A stretch of DNA of 64,000 nt from Cellulomonas fengjieae. GTDB lineage: Bacteria; Actinomycetota; Actinomycetes; Actinomycetales; Cellulomonadaceae. The notes under the pieces are model-generated. The model was given only the letters and a program-made list of their open reading frames with translations. It ran no database searches and had not been told where the DNA came from. Numbering within the stretch: position 1 is the first letter of the stretch; every line of letters begins with the position of its first letter. The position numbers and the translations under genes were made by a program. Positions 52,433-61,599 of this stretch are shown in pieces. The stretch covers positions 3,286,001-3,350,000 of the forward strand of contig NZ_CP074404.1 in assembly GCF_018388465.1 (NCBI RefSeq), in the 5' to 3' direction.

Positions 52433-53676
52433 TGCTCGACGCCGCCACCGCCGCGCGTCGGATCATGGCCCGGTGCGACGAGCTCGCCGCGTACACGTCG
52501 ATGACCGGGGGGATCGAACGGGTCTACCTGTCCGCCGAGCACGCCCGCGTCAACCGGCTGGCCGCCCGTTGGATGCGCGAGGCCGGCCTCGACACCTGGC
52601 AGGACGCGGCCGGCAACCAGTGCGGGCACCTCGCCGGCGCCGACCCCGAGGCGCCCTCGCTGCTGCTCGGCTCGCACCTGGACACCGTGCGCGACGCCGG
52701 CCGGTACGACGGCATCCTCGGCGTGCTCATGGCGATCGAGGTGGTCCGCGCGCTGCGGCCGGTGGCGGGCACCCTGCGGTTCGGGCTGGACGTCGTGGCG
52801 TTCTGGGACGAGGAGGGTGCCCGGTTCGGCACGGCGCTGCTCGGCAGCTCGGCGATGGCCGGCCACTGGGACGAGGCGTGGTGGGACCTGACCGACGAGC
52901 ACGGCACCACGCTGCGGTCGGCGTTCCGCGACTTCGGCCTGGACCCCGGCCGGGTGGGCACCGCGGCGCGGTCGCCGCAGTCGCTGGTCGGCTACCTCGA
53001 GGCGCACATCGAGCAGGGCCCGGAGCTCGACGACGGCGGCGCCCCGCTGGGGGTCGTCACGTCCATCGCGAGCGCGCGGCGGTTCGCCGTGCAGATCGAC
53101 GGCGAGGCCCGGCACGCGGGCGGCGCCCGGTACGAGACGCGGCACGACGCCCTGCTGGGCGCCAGCGAGGTGGCGCTCGCCGTCGAGCGGCTGTGCCGCG
53201 TCGAGCACCACGTCATCGGCACGGTCGGCCGGCTGGAGACGTTCCCCGGCGCCGTCAACGTGGTGCCCGGCGAGGCCCGGCTCACGGTCGACCTGCGCGG
53301 CGAGCACGACGACGACCGGGACCGGGTCTGGGGCGCCATCACCCGCGAGCTCGAGGAGATCTCCGGGCGACGCGGTCTGACCTGGTCGGCGCGCGAGCTG
53401 CACGAGGCACCGGCCGTGATGTGCGACTCCCTGCTGCAGGACGTCGTGCGGGCCGGGATCGAGAACACCGGTCGCCGCCACGTCCCCGCGCTGTTCAGCC
53501 GGGCGGGCCACGACGCCATGGCGCTCGGGGCGGTCACCGGCGTCGGCATGCTGTTCCTGCGCAACGCCGACGGGATCAGCCACCACCCCGACGAGCACGT
53601 CAGCCTCGCCGACGTCGAGACCGGGCTGACAGCCCTGGTCGCCACGGTGGAGCACCTGGCCCGCGAGGCCGCCTGA
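52432..53676 (+). CDS. allC: Allantoate amidohydrolase
   Basis: 414 residues, M20 metallo-amidohydrolase (Zn/Mn). Metal ligands: H82 in GSHLDTV, D93 in YDGILG, E127/E128 in FWDEEGARFG, then HIEQGPEL near 195 and the C-terminal FSRAGHDAMAL and SHHPDEHV. GEARHAGGARYETRHDAL marks the dimerisation domain. Hydrolyses allantoate to ureidoglycine and ammonia/CO2, feeding PucG. TGATG overlap with pucG; last gene of the purine operon. N-carbamoyl-amino-acid hydrolase is the close alternative family. Confidence 0.92.
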   Translation: MLDAATAARRIMARCDELAAYTSMTGGIERVYLSAEHARVNRLAARWMREAGLDTWQDAAGNQCGHLAGADPEAPSLLLGSHLDTVRDAGRYDGILGVLMAIEVVRALRPVAGTLRFGLDVVAFWDEEGARFGTALLGSSAMAGHWDEAWWDLTDEHGTTLRSAFRDFGLDPGRVGTAARSPQSLVGYLEAHIEQGPELDDGGAPLGVVTSIASARRFAVQIDGEARHAGGARYETRHDALLGASEVALAVERLCRVEHHVIGTVGRLETFPGAVNVVPGEARLTVDLRGEHDDDRDRVWGAITRELEEISGRRGLTWSARELHEAPAVMCDSLLQDVVRAGIENTGRRHVPALFSRAGHDAMALGAVTGVGMLFLRNADGISHHPDEHVSLADVETGLTALVATVEHLAREAA

Positions 53677-53688
53677 GAGGATCGAGGC

Positions 53689-54495
53689 GTGGAACCCCCC
53701 GTCTTCGACACCGTGCCCGACATCCGGCTCATCGCCGTGGACATGGACGGCTCCCTGCTGGACGACCAGAAGCAGATCCACGACGACTTCTGGCCGCTGC
53801 TCGACGAGCTCGACCGGCGCGGGATCCGGCTGTGCCCGGCCAGCGGCCGCCAGTACGCCACGCTGCGTCGCCAGCTCGGGCGCGACGAGCTGGTGTACAT
53901 CGCGGAGAACGGCGCCTACGTGGTGCAGCACGACGAGGAGCTCAGCTCCGACGTGCTCGACCTCGATGTCGCGCGCAAGGTCATCGAGACCGTCCGCGCG
54001 GCCGACCACCTCGACCTCGGCACCGTGCTCTGCGGCAAGCGGTCGGCCTACGTCGAGCGCACGGACGACCCGTTCCTGGCCCAGGCGACGCCGTACTACG
54101 CGAAGCTCGAGGTGGTCGACGACCTCTCGGCGGTCGAGGACGACATCCTCAAGGTCGCGGTCTACGACTTCGGCCCGGCGGCAGCGGGCGCCGGCCCGCT
54201 GCTCCAGCCGTTCGACGCCCTGGTGTCGGGCGAGCACTGGGTCGACGCGATGAGCCCGACGGCGGACAAGGGGCACGCCCTGCGCCAGGTCCAGGCCGCA
54301 CTCGGGGTCAGCGCGGAGCAGACCATGGCGTTCGGCGACTACTTCAACGACGTCGGCATGCTGGACGCCGCGTACTGGTCGTTCGCGATGGACAACGCGC
54401 ACCCGGACGTGCGGACCCACGCCCGGTTCGTCGCGCCGGCCAACACCGACAACGGCGTGGTGCGCACGATCGCCTCGGTGCTCGGTCTGCGATGA
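53689..54495 (+). CDS. HAD-superfamily phosphatase (Cof type)
   Basis: 268 residues, GTG start after GAGAGGATCGAGG. HAD motif I is VDMDGSLLDD (D18, D20), motif II PASGR near 50, and motif IV GDYFNDVGML near 216; a C2B cap lies between. DKGHALRQ near 200 supplies the lysine. Cof-type enzymes dephosphorylate sugar phosphates or flavin/PLP precursors; substrate unknown. It starts 12 bp after allC and overlaps the next gene as ATGA, so it may be transcribed with the purine genes by readthrough. Confidence 0.88.
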   Translation: MEPPVFDTVPDIRLIAVDMDGSLLDDQKQIHDDFWPLLDELDRRGIRLCPASGRQYATLRRQLGRDELVYIAENGAYVVQHDEELSSDVLDLDVARKVIETVRAADHLDLGTVLCGKRSAYVERTDDPFLAQATPYYAKLEVVDDLSAVEDDILKVAVYDFGPAAAGAGPLLQPFDALVSGEHWVDAMSPTADKGHALRQVQAALGVSAEQTMAFGDYFNDVGMLDAAYWSFAMDNAHPDVRTHARFVAPANTDNGVVRTIASVLGLR

Positions 54496-55022
54496 GCGTC
54501 GCCGGCCTCCTGCTCACCCCCGGCTTCGGCGGGAGCCGCGACAGCGCACCGCTGGTGGCGGTCGAGTCGGCCGTCGCCCCGCTGCCTGTGCGGCGGATCG
54601 ACCTGCCGAAGACCGCCGGACCGGCCGTCGCGGAGGTCCGGGCGCAGGCCGAGGCCTTCGCGTCCTCCCTCGGCGTCGGCACCGATGCCCTCGTGCTCGG
54701 CGGCCGCTCGTTCGGCGGACGGATGTGCTCGATGGCGGTCGCGGCGGGCATGCCCGCCGCCGGCCTGGTCCTGCTCTCCTATCCCCTGCACCCGCCGGGA
54801 CGCCCGGACCAGCTCCGCATCGCGCACCTGCCCGACCTCCGCGTCCCCGTCCTGGCCGTCTCGGGCACGACGGACCCGTTCGGCTCCCCGGAGGAGCTCA
54901 CCGCCCACCTGTCGGTGGTCCCCGGCCCGCTCACCACCGTCTTCCTGCCCGGTCCTCACCTGCCCACGAGCACCGCCGCCGTGGCGGAGGCCGTCCGGGA
55001 CTGGCTCGCGACAATGGGTTGA
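54492..55022 (+). CDS. Small alpha/beta hydrolase (KANL3/Tex30-like)
   Basis: 176 residues. Starts directly with the oxyanion strand (LLLTPGFGGSRDSAPL), nucleophile serine in LGGRSFGGRM near 74, Asp in SGTTDPFG near 127, and His in LPGPHLPT near 156. Matches the short dienelactone-hydrolase-like group (KANL3/Tex30). Natural substrate unknown. Overlaps the HAD gene stop. Confidence 0.82.
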   Translation: MSVAGLLLTPGFGGSRDSAPLVAVESAVAPLPVRRIDLPKTAGPAVAEVRAQAEAFASSLGVGTDALVLGGRSFGGRMCSMAVAAGMPAAGLVLLSYPLHPPGRPDQLRIAHLPDLRVPVLAVSGTTDPFGSPEELTAHLSVVPGPLTTVFLPGPHLPTSTAAVAEAVRDWLATMG

Positions 55023-55055
55023 CCGCGGCCCGTCGGGGTGCGCGACGATCGACCC

Positions 55056-56108
55056 ATGCAGTCCCTCGCCACCCTGCGTGCCGCCTTCGCGCCGGTCCCC
55101 GGCTACCTCGACGCCGCCACGTGCGGGCTCCCCGCCCGGGCGACCGTCGACGCCATGCACGCGGCCCTCGACACCTGGCAGGCGGGGAAGGCGGACCTCG
55201 GCATCTACGACGAGGCCGTCGCGGCGTCCCGCACCTCCTACGCCCGGCTCGTCGGCGTCGACCCCTCGTGGGTGGCGGTCGGCTCGCAGACGTCGGTGCT
55301 GGTCGGGATGGCCGCCGCCACCGTGCCGGACGGCGCCGAGGTGCTCGCGGTCGACGGTGACTTCAGCTCCGTGACGTTCCCGTTCGTGGCGCACGCGGAC
55401 CGCGGCGTCACGGTCCGGCACGTCCCGCTGGAGTCGCTCGCCGACGAGGTCCGGCCCGGCACCCACACGGTGGCGTTCTCGCTCGTGCAGTCGCGGGACG
55501 GCCGGGTCGCGGACGTCGACGCCGTGCTGGCCGCGGCCACGGCCGTCGGGGCGCGGACCGTCTGCGACATCACGCAGGGCGCCGGCTGGCTCCCCGTCGA
55601 CGCGAGCCGCTTCGACATCACCGCCTGCGCCACGTACAAGTGGCTCGCGGCGCCGCGCGGCACGGCGTTCCTGACGGTCCGACCCGAGCACCTCGACCTG
55701 CTCCGCCCGTCAGCGGCCGGGTGGTACGCGGGTGCCCAGATCTGGTCCTCGGTCTACGGGCCGACCATGGCCCTCGCGCAGGACGCCCGACGGTTCGACG
55801 TCTCCCCGGCCTGGCTGTGCTGGGTGGGCGCCGCACCCGCCCTGGACCTGTTCGCGGACGCCCCGGCCCAGGACCTCCACCGCTACGCCGTCGGCCTCGC
55901 CGACGCGTTCCGCGCGGGTCTCGGACTCGCGCCCGGCGGCAGCGCCATCGTCGCGCTGGCCGACGACGCGGTCGGCTCCCGCCGTGCGCTGCTGGCGGCG
56001 GGCGGGACCCGCGCCGCCGGTCGGGGCGGCGGCGTCCGGCTCGGGTTCCACGTCTGGAACGACACGGACGACGTCGCGCGGGCGGTCGCCGCCCTGCGCG
56101 GACCCTGA
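55056..56108 (+). CDS. Class V aminotransferase / kynureninase-like PLP enzyme
   Basis: 350 residues from the ATG at 55056. PLP lysine in CATYKWLAAPRG near 197, Asp and Gln in CDITQGAGWLPVD near 178, and GSQTSVLVGMAA near 82 for phosphate binding. Without the kynureninase-specific substrate residues it could be a cysteine desulfurase-like or kynureninase-like enzyme. It lies 33 bp after the alpha/beta hydrolase, with no strong ribosome binding site. Confidence 0.83.
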   Translation: MQSLATLRAAFAPVPGYLDAATCGLPARATVDAMHAALDTWQAGKADLGIYDEAVAASRTSYARLVGVDPSWVAVGSQTSVLVGMAAATVPDGAEVLAVDGDFSSVTFPFVAHADRGVTVRHVPLESLADEVRPGTHTVAFSLVQSRDGRVADVDAVLAAATAVGARTVCDITQGAGWLPVDASRFDITACATYKWLAAPRGTAFLTVRPEHLDLLRPSAAGWYAGAQIWSSVYGPTMALAQDARRFDVSPAWLCWVGAAPALDLFADAPAQDLHRYAVGLADAFRAGLGLAPGGSAIVALADDAVGSRRALLAAGGTRAAGRGGGVRLGFHVWNDTDDVARAVAALRGP

Positions 56109-56150
56109 CCGCGTCTGCCCGTCGCCGGCCTCCCGCGCACGCGGCCGGGG

Positions 56151-56705
56151 CTAGGCGCGGGCGAGCTCGCGCTGGAACGCGTCGAGGGCGTCGGGCGAGA
56201 AGAGCACGAACCGCACGAGCTCGATGCCCTGCGGCCGGGTGCGCCCGGGCTCGGCATCCTGCTGCACGCCGTCCCGCCACATCCGCACGGTCCCGACCGC
56301 GATCCGCGCCACCTCCGCCACCGGCCAGCCGTAGATGCCGGCGCTCACGGCCGGGAACGCGATGCTCGACGCGCCGAGCTCCACGGCCAGCTCCAGGGGG
56401 CGCGCGAAGCACGACTCGAGCAGCACGGGGTCGCTCTGGCCGGCGTGCAGGTTGGGGCCCACGGTGTGCACCACCCAGCGCGCGGGTAGCCCGAACCCCG
56501 GGGTAGCGACGGCGTCGCCGACGGGGAGCCCGTCCGGGAGCACGGTCCGGCGCAGCTCGCGGCACGCCCGGAGCAGCTCGGGACCGGCGGCGGCGTGGAT
56601 CGCACCGTCGACCCCGCCCCCGCCGAGCAGGGAGGAGTTCGCTGCGTTGACGACGACGTCGACGTCCTGCGTGGTGATGTCGCCCTGGACGGCCTCGATC
56701 AGCAT
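56151..56705 (-). CDS. Macrodomain protein, O-acetyl-ADP-ribose deacetylase type
   Basis: 184 residues from the ATG at 56705. Macrodomain signature: VQGDITTQDVDVVVNAANSSL near 6-26 with the substrate-binding Asn and Asp, GGGGVDGAIHAAAGPEL near 28, and FPAVSAGIYGWP near 130. Members remove ADP-ribose esters from proteins or hydrolyse O-acetyl-ADP-ribose. Convergent with the aminotransferase-like gene. The in-frame codon at 56729 is upstream but would overlap little of value. Confidence 0.92.
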   Translation of the reverse strand: MLIEAVQGDITTQDVDVVVNAANSSLLGGGGVDGAIHAAAGPELLRACRELRRTVLPDGLPVGDAVATPGFGLPARWVVHTVGPNLHAGQSDPVLLESCFARPLELAVELGASSIAFPAVSAGIYGWPVAEVARIAVGTVRMWRDGVQQDAEPGRTRPQGIELVRFVLFSPDALDAFQRELARA

Positions 56706-56733
56706 CGCGCCATCATCGCGTGCCGACACGGGT

Positions 56734-56766
56734 AAGGCCCCTCGGACGCTTACTCCGAGGGGCCTT
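56734..56766. terminator. Strong hairpin, left copy of a duplicated element
   Basis: Perfect 13-bp stem (56734-56746 with 56754-56766), loop CGCTTAC, flanked by AA and TT. It lies upstream of the macrodomain gene and would stop minus-strand transcripts coming from the non-coding region to its right. The central 29 bases are identical to the hairpin at 57428-57458. Confidence 0.85.
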
Positions 56767-57427
56767 GACCGATGCCCAGGTTACAAGGGCGGGCACGCCC
56801 GGACGGGTGAACAACACGCCGGCCGTCCACACATTCTGTCCACACCCCTGTGTCAACGCGGTGTTTCCGCAGGTGAACCTGTGGATAAGGCTGTGGGGTA
56901 AACGGTGGATAAAGAACGCTTCCGGAAGCCCTTGTGGCCCGGCCCCACGGAGGACTAGAACTCTCTTATCGAGATCGACAGATCGAGAACCGCAGGTGAA
57001 GGATCCCTCCCGGGATACCTGAAACCGCAGGTCAGGTGGGCTTTTCGGAGCCTGCGTGGACCGGGTTGAGGGTGGATCGGGCAGGACCGGAACCTCGACG
57101 CACGGCCCCCTCCGGGGAGCCGAGCAGGCGGCGCGGAACGCCCTTCGGGGAGGACGCGCCGGTGGGGACAGGCTGTGGATGTCGGGCCGACCGGAGAACG
57201 GACGACCACATCGTCGTGGTGACACGACGACCCGCGGATGACGACGCGGGGGACGTCACAGGCCCGGAAGGTTGCTCGCAGTCGTCCCGCCCGCGGCGGG
57301 CCGTCGGCGTCGGAGCCCTCTCGAGGGTGACCGCGCCGGGGGTGAACCGGGTGTCGGGACGTAGCCGCACCGTCAGCGCGGCGTCGGTCGCCGGTCCGCC
57401 GGTGACACCTGACCTGCGAACACGGTA
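56767..57427. other. Non-coding 660-bp region with DnaA-box-like words
   Basis: No believable gene on either strand; the open frames here are rich in Pro/Arg/Ser and lack codon bias. Within 56836-56912 are a perfect DnaA box (TGTGGATAA at 56880-56888, i.e. TTATCCACA on the minus strand) and near matches CTGTCCACA (56836-56844) and GGTGGATAA (56904-56912); TGTGGATGT follows at 57174. The word CCGCAGGT occurs three times (56868, 56990, 57025). It is not oriC by context, as no dnaA or dnaN is near. It could be a DnaA-titrating site or hold a small RNA. Confidence 0.5.
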
Positions 57428-57458
57428 GGGCCCCTCGGACGCTTACTCCGAGGGGCCC
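57428..57458. terminator. Strong hairpin, right copy of the duplicated element (dtd terminator)
   Basis: Perfect 12-bp stem (57428-57439 with 57447-57458) and the same loop CGCTTAC as at 56747-56753. It lies 36 bp past the dtd stop on the minus strand, so it should be the dtd terminator. Sharing 29 consecutive bases, loop included, with the left hairpin is unusual for unrelated terminators. Confidence 0.85.
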
Positions 57459-57494
57459 TCTCCGTTTGCCGGGCCGGTGTCGAGGCGTCCGGGC

Positions 57495-57929
57495 TCAGCC
57501 GGGCGCCGACTCCAGCAGCAGGGTCACCGGTCCGTCGTTGACCAGCTCCACCGCCATGTCCGCACCGAACACCCCGGTCGCCACCTCGAGCCCTCGCGAC
57601 CGCAGCGCGTCGACCACGGCGTCGACCAGCGGCTGCGCCACCGGGCCCGGCGCCGCCGCGTTCCACGTGGGCCGCCGGCCCTTACGGGTGTCGCCGTACA
57701 GCGTGAACTGACTCACCACGAGCACCGGGGCGCCCACGTCGACGGCGGACCGCTCGTCGCGCAGGATGCGCAGGTCTGCGATCTTCCGAGCGATCACGGC
57801 CACCTGCTCCGGGCCGTCACCCGGCGTCACGCCCACCAGGGCGAGCAGGCCGGGCCGGTCGATCTCCCCGACGACCACGCCGTCCACGGTGACCGAGGCG
57901 CGCGTGACGCGCTGGACGACCGCCCTCAT
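57495..57929 (-). CDS. dtd: D-aminoacyl-tRNA deacylase
   Basis: 144 residues, standard length. [17 protein letters not shown] at the start, [15 protein letters not shown] near 78 (the chiral-proofreading SQxxL motif) and the GlyPro motif as NDGPVT near 131. Frees tRNA from D-amino acids in the cytoplasm. The start overlaps the asparaginase stop (ATGA), so dtd is the last gene of a three-gene operon. Confidence 0.96.
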   Translation of the reverse strand: MRAVVQRVTRASVTVDGVVVGEIDRPGLLALVGVTPGDGPEQVAVIARKIADLRILRDERSAVDVGAPVLVVSQFTLYGDTRKGRRPTWNAAAPGPVAQPLVDAVVDALRSRGLEVATGVFGADMAVELVNDGPVTLLLESAPG

Positions 57930-58888
57930 GCGCCGAAGGTCGCCAGGACCTCGCCGACCGGCGCCCCGTGCCCGAGGACGGGGGTCAGGCCGACCGCCGC
58001 CACCAGCGTGGGGTCGACGCCCGCGACCGTGAGGGCGGCGGCGAGGACAGCGGGCCGGGGCCGCGACGACCCGTCGACGATCTTCAGCGCGACAGCGCCG
58101 CCGTCCGCCAGGCCGGCCGCGTAGACGCCGTCGGCCCCGTCCTTGGCCACCAGGCCCGGGACCGCCTCCATGAACCGGGTGGCGTCCCGGCCGGTTCCGG
58201 CCACGTGCCACGGGTGCGTCGCCATGGTCCGGCCGACCCGTCCCTCCTGTCCGCCGCCGGACGCCAGGTGCCCGAACGACCGGGCCAGGCCGCGCAACGT
58301 CGTCGAGAACAGGGGTGCGCCGCAGCCGTCGACGGTCGCACGCTCGACGGGGACGCCCGTGAGCTCGGCGATCACGTCCCGGGTGGCCCGCTGCAACGGG
58401 TGTTCCGGGTCGAGGTAGTCGGCCGTCGGCCAGCCCGCGGCGACGCACGTCGCGAGCATCCCGGCGTGCTTGCCGGAGCAGTTCTGCGTGAGCGGCTCGG
58501 TGCCGTGGCCCTCCGCGCGCCACCGCCACGCGGAGTCGGCGTCCAGCGGCCAGTCGGGCGTGTTGTGCAGGTCGTCCGGGCCGAGGCCGGCACCGGCGAG
58601 CAACCCACGCACGACGTCCAGGTGCCCCGGCTCGCCGTTGTGGCTCGCGCAGACGAGCGCGAGGTCCACGCCGTCCACGTCCAGCCCCGCCCGCAGCATC
58701 GCGACCGCCTGCAGCGGCTTGAGCGACGAGCGCGCCCACACGGTCGCGTCGGCGTCGCCCAGGACCAGCCGCTCCGAACCGTCCGGCGCCAGGACGACGA
58801 CGTGGCCGAAGTGCACCGACTCGACCAGCCCTCCGCGCAGCACGCGCGCGAGCGGGACGGCGGCCGTGCCGATGTCGGGCACGCTCAC
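57926..58888 (-). CDS. L-asparaginase, Rhizobium etli (type III) family
   Basis: 320 residues, GTG start inside the stop of the previous gene (GTGA). Asparaginase_II family: [13 protein letters not shown] near 50 with the catalytic Ser-Lys, [18 protein letters not shown] near 135 with the zinc-linked cysteine and lysine, and [10 protein letters not shown] near 190. Unrelated to E. coli AnsA/AnsB. Hydrolyses asparagine to aspartate and ammonia; no signal peptide. Confidence 0.9.
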   Translation of the reverse strand: MSVPDIGTAAVPLARVLRGGLVESVHFGHVVVLAPDGSERLVLGDADATVWARSSLKPLQAVAMLRAGLDVDGVDLALVCASHNGEPGHLDVVRGLLAGAGLGPDDLHNTPDWPLDADSAWRWRAEGHGTEPLTQNCSGKHAGMLATCVAAGWPTADYLDPEHPLQRATRDVIAELTGVPVERATVDGCGAPLFSTTLRGLARSFGHLASGGGQEGRVGRTMATHPWHVAGTGRDATRFMEAVPGLVAKDGADGVYAAGLADGGAVALKIVDGSSRPRPAVLAAALTVAGVDPTLVAAVGLTPVLGHGAPVGEVLATFGA

Positions 58889-59226
58889 CAGCCGCCCGAG
58901 CCGCCGCCTCGCGGTCCCCGCGGTCCGCGGCGCCGCGAGTAGGGCGTGACGGCGGGCTTCACGTCGACCAGGTACACGATGGCCCCGACCGCGGCCAGCA
59001 GCGCGAGGAACGACGGCAGGTGCGGCACGCCGGGGACCGGGATGACGCTGAAGGAGACGACCGTCGCGACGGCGAGGATGGTTCCCCAGAAGCGCTTGGT
59101 CCGCTTGCCCGCCTGCGAGAACGCGGCGGCCGGCCTGCGCAGCAGGTCGATCAGCGCCCATGCGGACAGCCCGAAGATGACGAGGTAGAAGGCGACGAAG
59201 ACGACGACCTGCGCGCTAGCGATCAC
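58885..59226 (-). CDS. DUF2516 membrane protein
   Basis: 113 residues, GTG start. Two or three membrane helices (about 6-28, 49-68 and 72-90) and a Gly/Arg-rich tail. Actinobacterial DUF2516 family of unknown function, commonly found next to asparaginase-like genes. First gene of the operon with asparaginase and dtd. Confidence 0.85.
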   Translation of the reverse strand: MIASAQVVVFVAFYLVIFGLSAWALIDLLRRPAAAFSQAGKRTKRFWGTILAVATVVSFSVIPVPGVPHLPSFLALLAAVGAIVYLVDVKPAVTPYSRRRGPRGPRGGGSGGW

Positions 59227-59296
59227 GGGCCGAGCCTACGAGACATCACGCGACGGCGAGCGCCGCCGGCCCACGGACCGCCCGGCTCTCGAGCGG

Positions 59297-60415
59297 TCAG
59301 ATCTCCGGGAGCGCCTCGCGCGCCTCCTGCGGGGCGACACCCGACGCCTCCAGCAGGTCGACCACCAGGGATCGTGCCAGCAGGACCAGGCTCTGCACCT
59401 GCCAGTCCTGCGCCGCCAGCCGGAACGGGTCGAGCGCCGCCGCGATCGCCAGCAGCTGCGCCCGCGCGCGTTCGGGGTCACGTCCCACCCCGAGCGCGGC
59501 GGCGAGGTCGTCGGTCGCCTCCGCGGTCGCCTCGACCTGCTCGGCGATCGGCGTCAGGTCGTGGCTCTGCGCGGCGACCACGGAGCGGCAGCGGCGCGCC
59601 AGCACCCGGGCGTTGCGCATCGCCCGGTCGGCCAGCACCGCGTTGCCCGCCAGTGCGGCGAGCTCCTCCCGGTACCTGCGGTTGGTCGGGGACACGCGCG
59701 CCAGGTCGCCGGCGTTCTTCGCGGTCTCGGACCAGTCGTCGATGGCCGGCTGCGAGGCCCGGCCCCGCACCAGCGCGTCCTCGACGTCCGCCGTGGAGCC
59801 CTCGGCCAGGCCACGACCGAGGATCCGCAGCACGCCCGCCAGGTCCTCGACCGCCGTCCGGGCCAGCGTGCGGGGGTGCCGACGGGGGTCGCTCGGCGTG
59901 AGCAGCGTTATCGCCAGCGCCACCACGCCGCCGACCACCGCGTCGGTCCACCGGCCGACCGGTCCCCCGGTGGCCGTCATCGCGGGCAGCCCCACGATGA
60001 CCAGCGCCTGCACGCCCGCCTGCGTGGTGAGCATCGCACCGCGGTCGATGAACCGGGCGATGATCGCGGCGGCGAACAGCACCACGGCGACCTGCCAGAC
60101 GCCGGTGCCGATGACGTGCACCACGAGGTCCCCGAGGGCGACACCGATCGCGACGCCCACGGCGAGCTCCGCCACCCGGCGCACCGACCGGTCGGCCGTG
60201 AACCCGAGGGCGATCCAGGCGCTCACCGGGGCGAAGAACGGGTACGCGTGGCCCAGGACGTAGAACCCGATCGCGAACGAGAGGGCCCCGGCCACGGACG
60301 CCTGCAGGATGGGGAACCAGGCGGCCTGCACCCGCGTCCAGCCCTGCCGGACGCGGGCCGCGAGCCGCAGCCGCACATCGCGTCGGACGATGGCGCGGGG
60401 CTGCGGGGCGGTCAC
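59297..60415 (-). CDS. FUSC-family membrane protein (aromatic acid exporter-like)
   Basis: 372 residues, GTG start overlapping the upstream stop (GTGA). Six membrane helices between about 30 and 170, with the FUSC motif FAPVSAWIALGFTADRSVRRVAE near 60, then a long cytoplasmic helical domain. Related proteins export aromatic acids such as p-hydroxybenzoate; the substrate here is unknown. Third gene of an operon after nitrobindin and ygfZ. Confidence 0.84.
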   Translation of the reverse strand: MTAPQPRAIVRRDVRLRLAARVRQGWTRVQAAWFPILQASVAGALSFAIGFYVLGHAYPFFAPVSAWIALGFTADRSVRRVAELAVGVAIGVALGDLVVHVIGTGVWQVAVVLFAAAIIARFIDRGAMLTTQAGVQALVIVGLPAMTATGGPVGRWTDAVVGGVVALAITLLTPSDPRRHPRTLARTAVEDLAGVLRILGRGLAEGSTADVEDALVRGRASQPAIDDWSETAKNAGDLARVSPTNRRYREELAALAGNAVLADRAMRNARVLARRCRSVVAAQSHDLTPIAEQVEATAEATDDLAAALGVGRDPERARAQLLAIAAALDPFRLAAQDWQVQSLVLLARSLVVDLLEASGVAPQEAREALPEI

Positions 60416-61599
60416 AGGCTCGGGTGCTGCCCCAGGCCGCGGGCGAGGGGTCCGCGGGCGGCGGGCCGGTCCACCGAGACCCCGTCACCCGGCACGATCT
60501 GCTCCTGACCCGCGGCGACGGACCCGGCCTCGGACTGGACGACCAGCTCGACGTCGGGCGGCACCGACCGCTTGACCACGGCGAGCGCGACCGGTCCGAG
60601 CTCGTGGTGGCGCGCGACCGAGGTGACCTGCCCGACCACCCGCCCGGGCTCCTGGGAGTCCGCGCTCTGGACCACGTCGTGCACCGCCGACCCCGGTTCG
60701 GGCAGCAGGTGCCCGGAGCCGTCGAGGTGCAGCATCACCAGCCGGCGCGGCGGCCGACCGAGGTTGTGCACGCGCGCGACCGACTCCTGGCCGCGGTAGC
60801 AGCCCTTGTTCAGGTGCACGGCGGTGCGCAGCCAGTCGAGCTCGTGCGGGATGGTGCGGTGGTCCACCTCGTGGGACGCCCGCGGGCGCCACGCCTCGAT
60901 GCGTGCGGCCTCGCTGGCCCAGGTGCCGACCAGGCGCCAGCCCGCCGCCTCGCGCGCCCGCACCTCGTCGACCAGCCGCTCGCGCGGGACCAGGACCAGG
61001 CGCCAGTCGCGGTCGGCGCCCGGGTGCTCGTCGTCGGGCGGCCCGTACCGGGTGCCGCCGGGGGCGGTGCGCGGCCACGGGTCCCGCCAGGTGACCGGCT
61101 CGTCCGGGGCACCCTCGGCGTCGACCGGCTCGCCGATGGCCGCCCAGTCGTCCGTGACGTCGGCGACCTCCACCCGGAGCATGAACTTCATCCGGTTCAG
61201 CCACGCCGCCAGCGACGTGGGCGTCTCGGTGAGCAGCCACGTGGTCTCGCCGTCGTCGACGACGCCCGCCGCGTGCTCGACGTGACCCTGCGGGCTGAGC
61301 ACGAGCAGCTCGGTGGACGTGCGCGGGGGCAGCGCCGTGAGCTCCTGCGACGTGATCGAGTGCAGCCACGTCAGGCGGTCCGGCCCGGTCACGGTGACGA
61401 CCCCGAGGTGCGACTGGTCGACCACGGCCCCGCCGCGCGACAGGGCACGCTGCTCCGCGGTGGGGTCGCCGTAGTGCCAGGCGACGCCGTCGTCCGGACC
61501 GGAGCCGCGGACCGCACCCCGGCGCGCGAGCAGCGCGCTGACGTGCCGCGGCGGCTCACCGTGCGCCGCGGGGACCTCGACGGGTGCGTCGGTGCTCAT
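60412..61599 (-). CDS. ygfZ: Folate-binding YgfZ/GcvT-like protein
   Basis: 395 residues. The family signature KGCYRGQESVAR lies near 270; the N-terminal barrel carries the GDPTAEQRAL and LTWLHSITSQ segments. YgfZ proteins bind folate and help iron-sulfur enzymes such as MiaB; the protein lacks aminomethyltransferase activity. Overlaps both neighbours by four bases. Confidence 0.91.
   Translation of the reverse strand: MSTDAPVEVPAAHGEPPRHVSALLARRGAVRGSGPDDGVAWHYGDPTAEQRALSRGGAVVDQSHLGVVTVTGPDRLTWLHSITSQELTALPPRTSTELLVLSPQGHVEHAAGVVDDGETTWLLTETPTSLAAWLNRMKFMLRVEVADVTDDWAAIGEPVDAEGAPDEPVTWRDPWPRTAPGGTRYGPPDDEHPGADRDWRLVLVPRERLVDEVRAREAAGWRLVGTWASEAARIEAWRPRASHEVDHRTIPHELDWLRTAVHLNKGCYRGQESVARVHNLGRPPRRLVMLHLDGSGHLLPEPGSAVHDVVQSADSQEPGRVVGQVTSVARHHELGPVALAVVKRSVPPDVELVVQSEAGSVAAGQEQIVPGDGVSVDRPAARGPLARGLGQHPSL

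Noticed and set aside
56836..56912. Chromosomal replication origin
   Set aside because: The DnaA-box-like words are real, but there is no AT-rich unwinding region and dnaA, dnaN, recF, rpmH or parAB are not nearby.
56960..57035. SAM-I riboswitch-like start (CTCTTATCGAGA)
   Set aside because: The first bases resemble the P1 stem of SAM-I riboswitches, but the GAGGGA and CGGCAACC core elements are missing and no methionine or cysteine gene follows.
56713..57225. Possible 170-codon gene on the minus strand in the hairpin-framed region
   Set aside because: Composition is Pro/Arg/Ser-rich with random third positions, it runs through the left hairpin, and no domain is visible.
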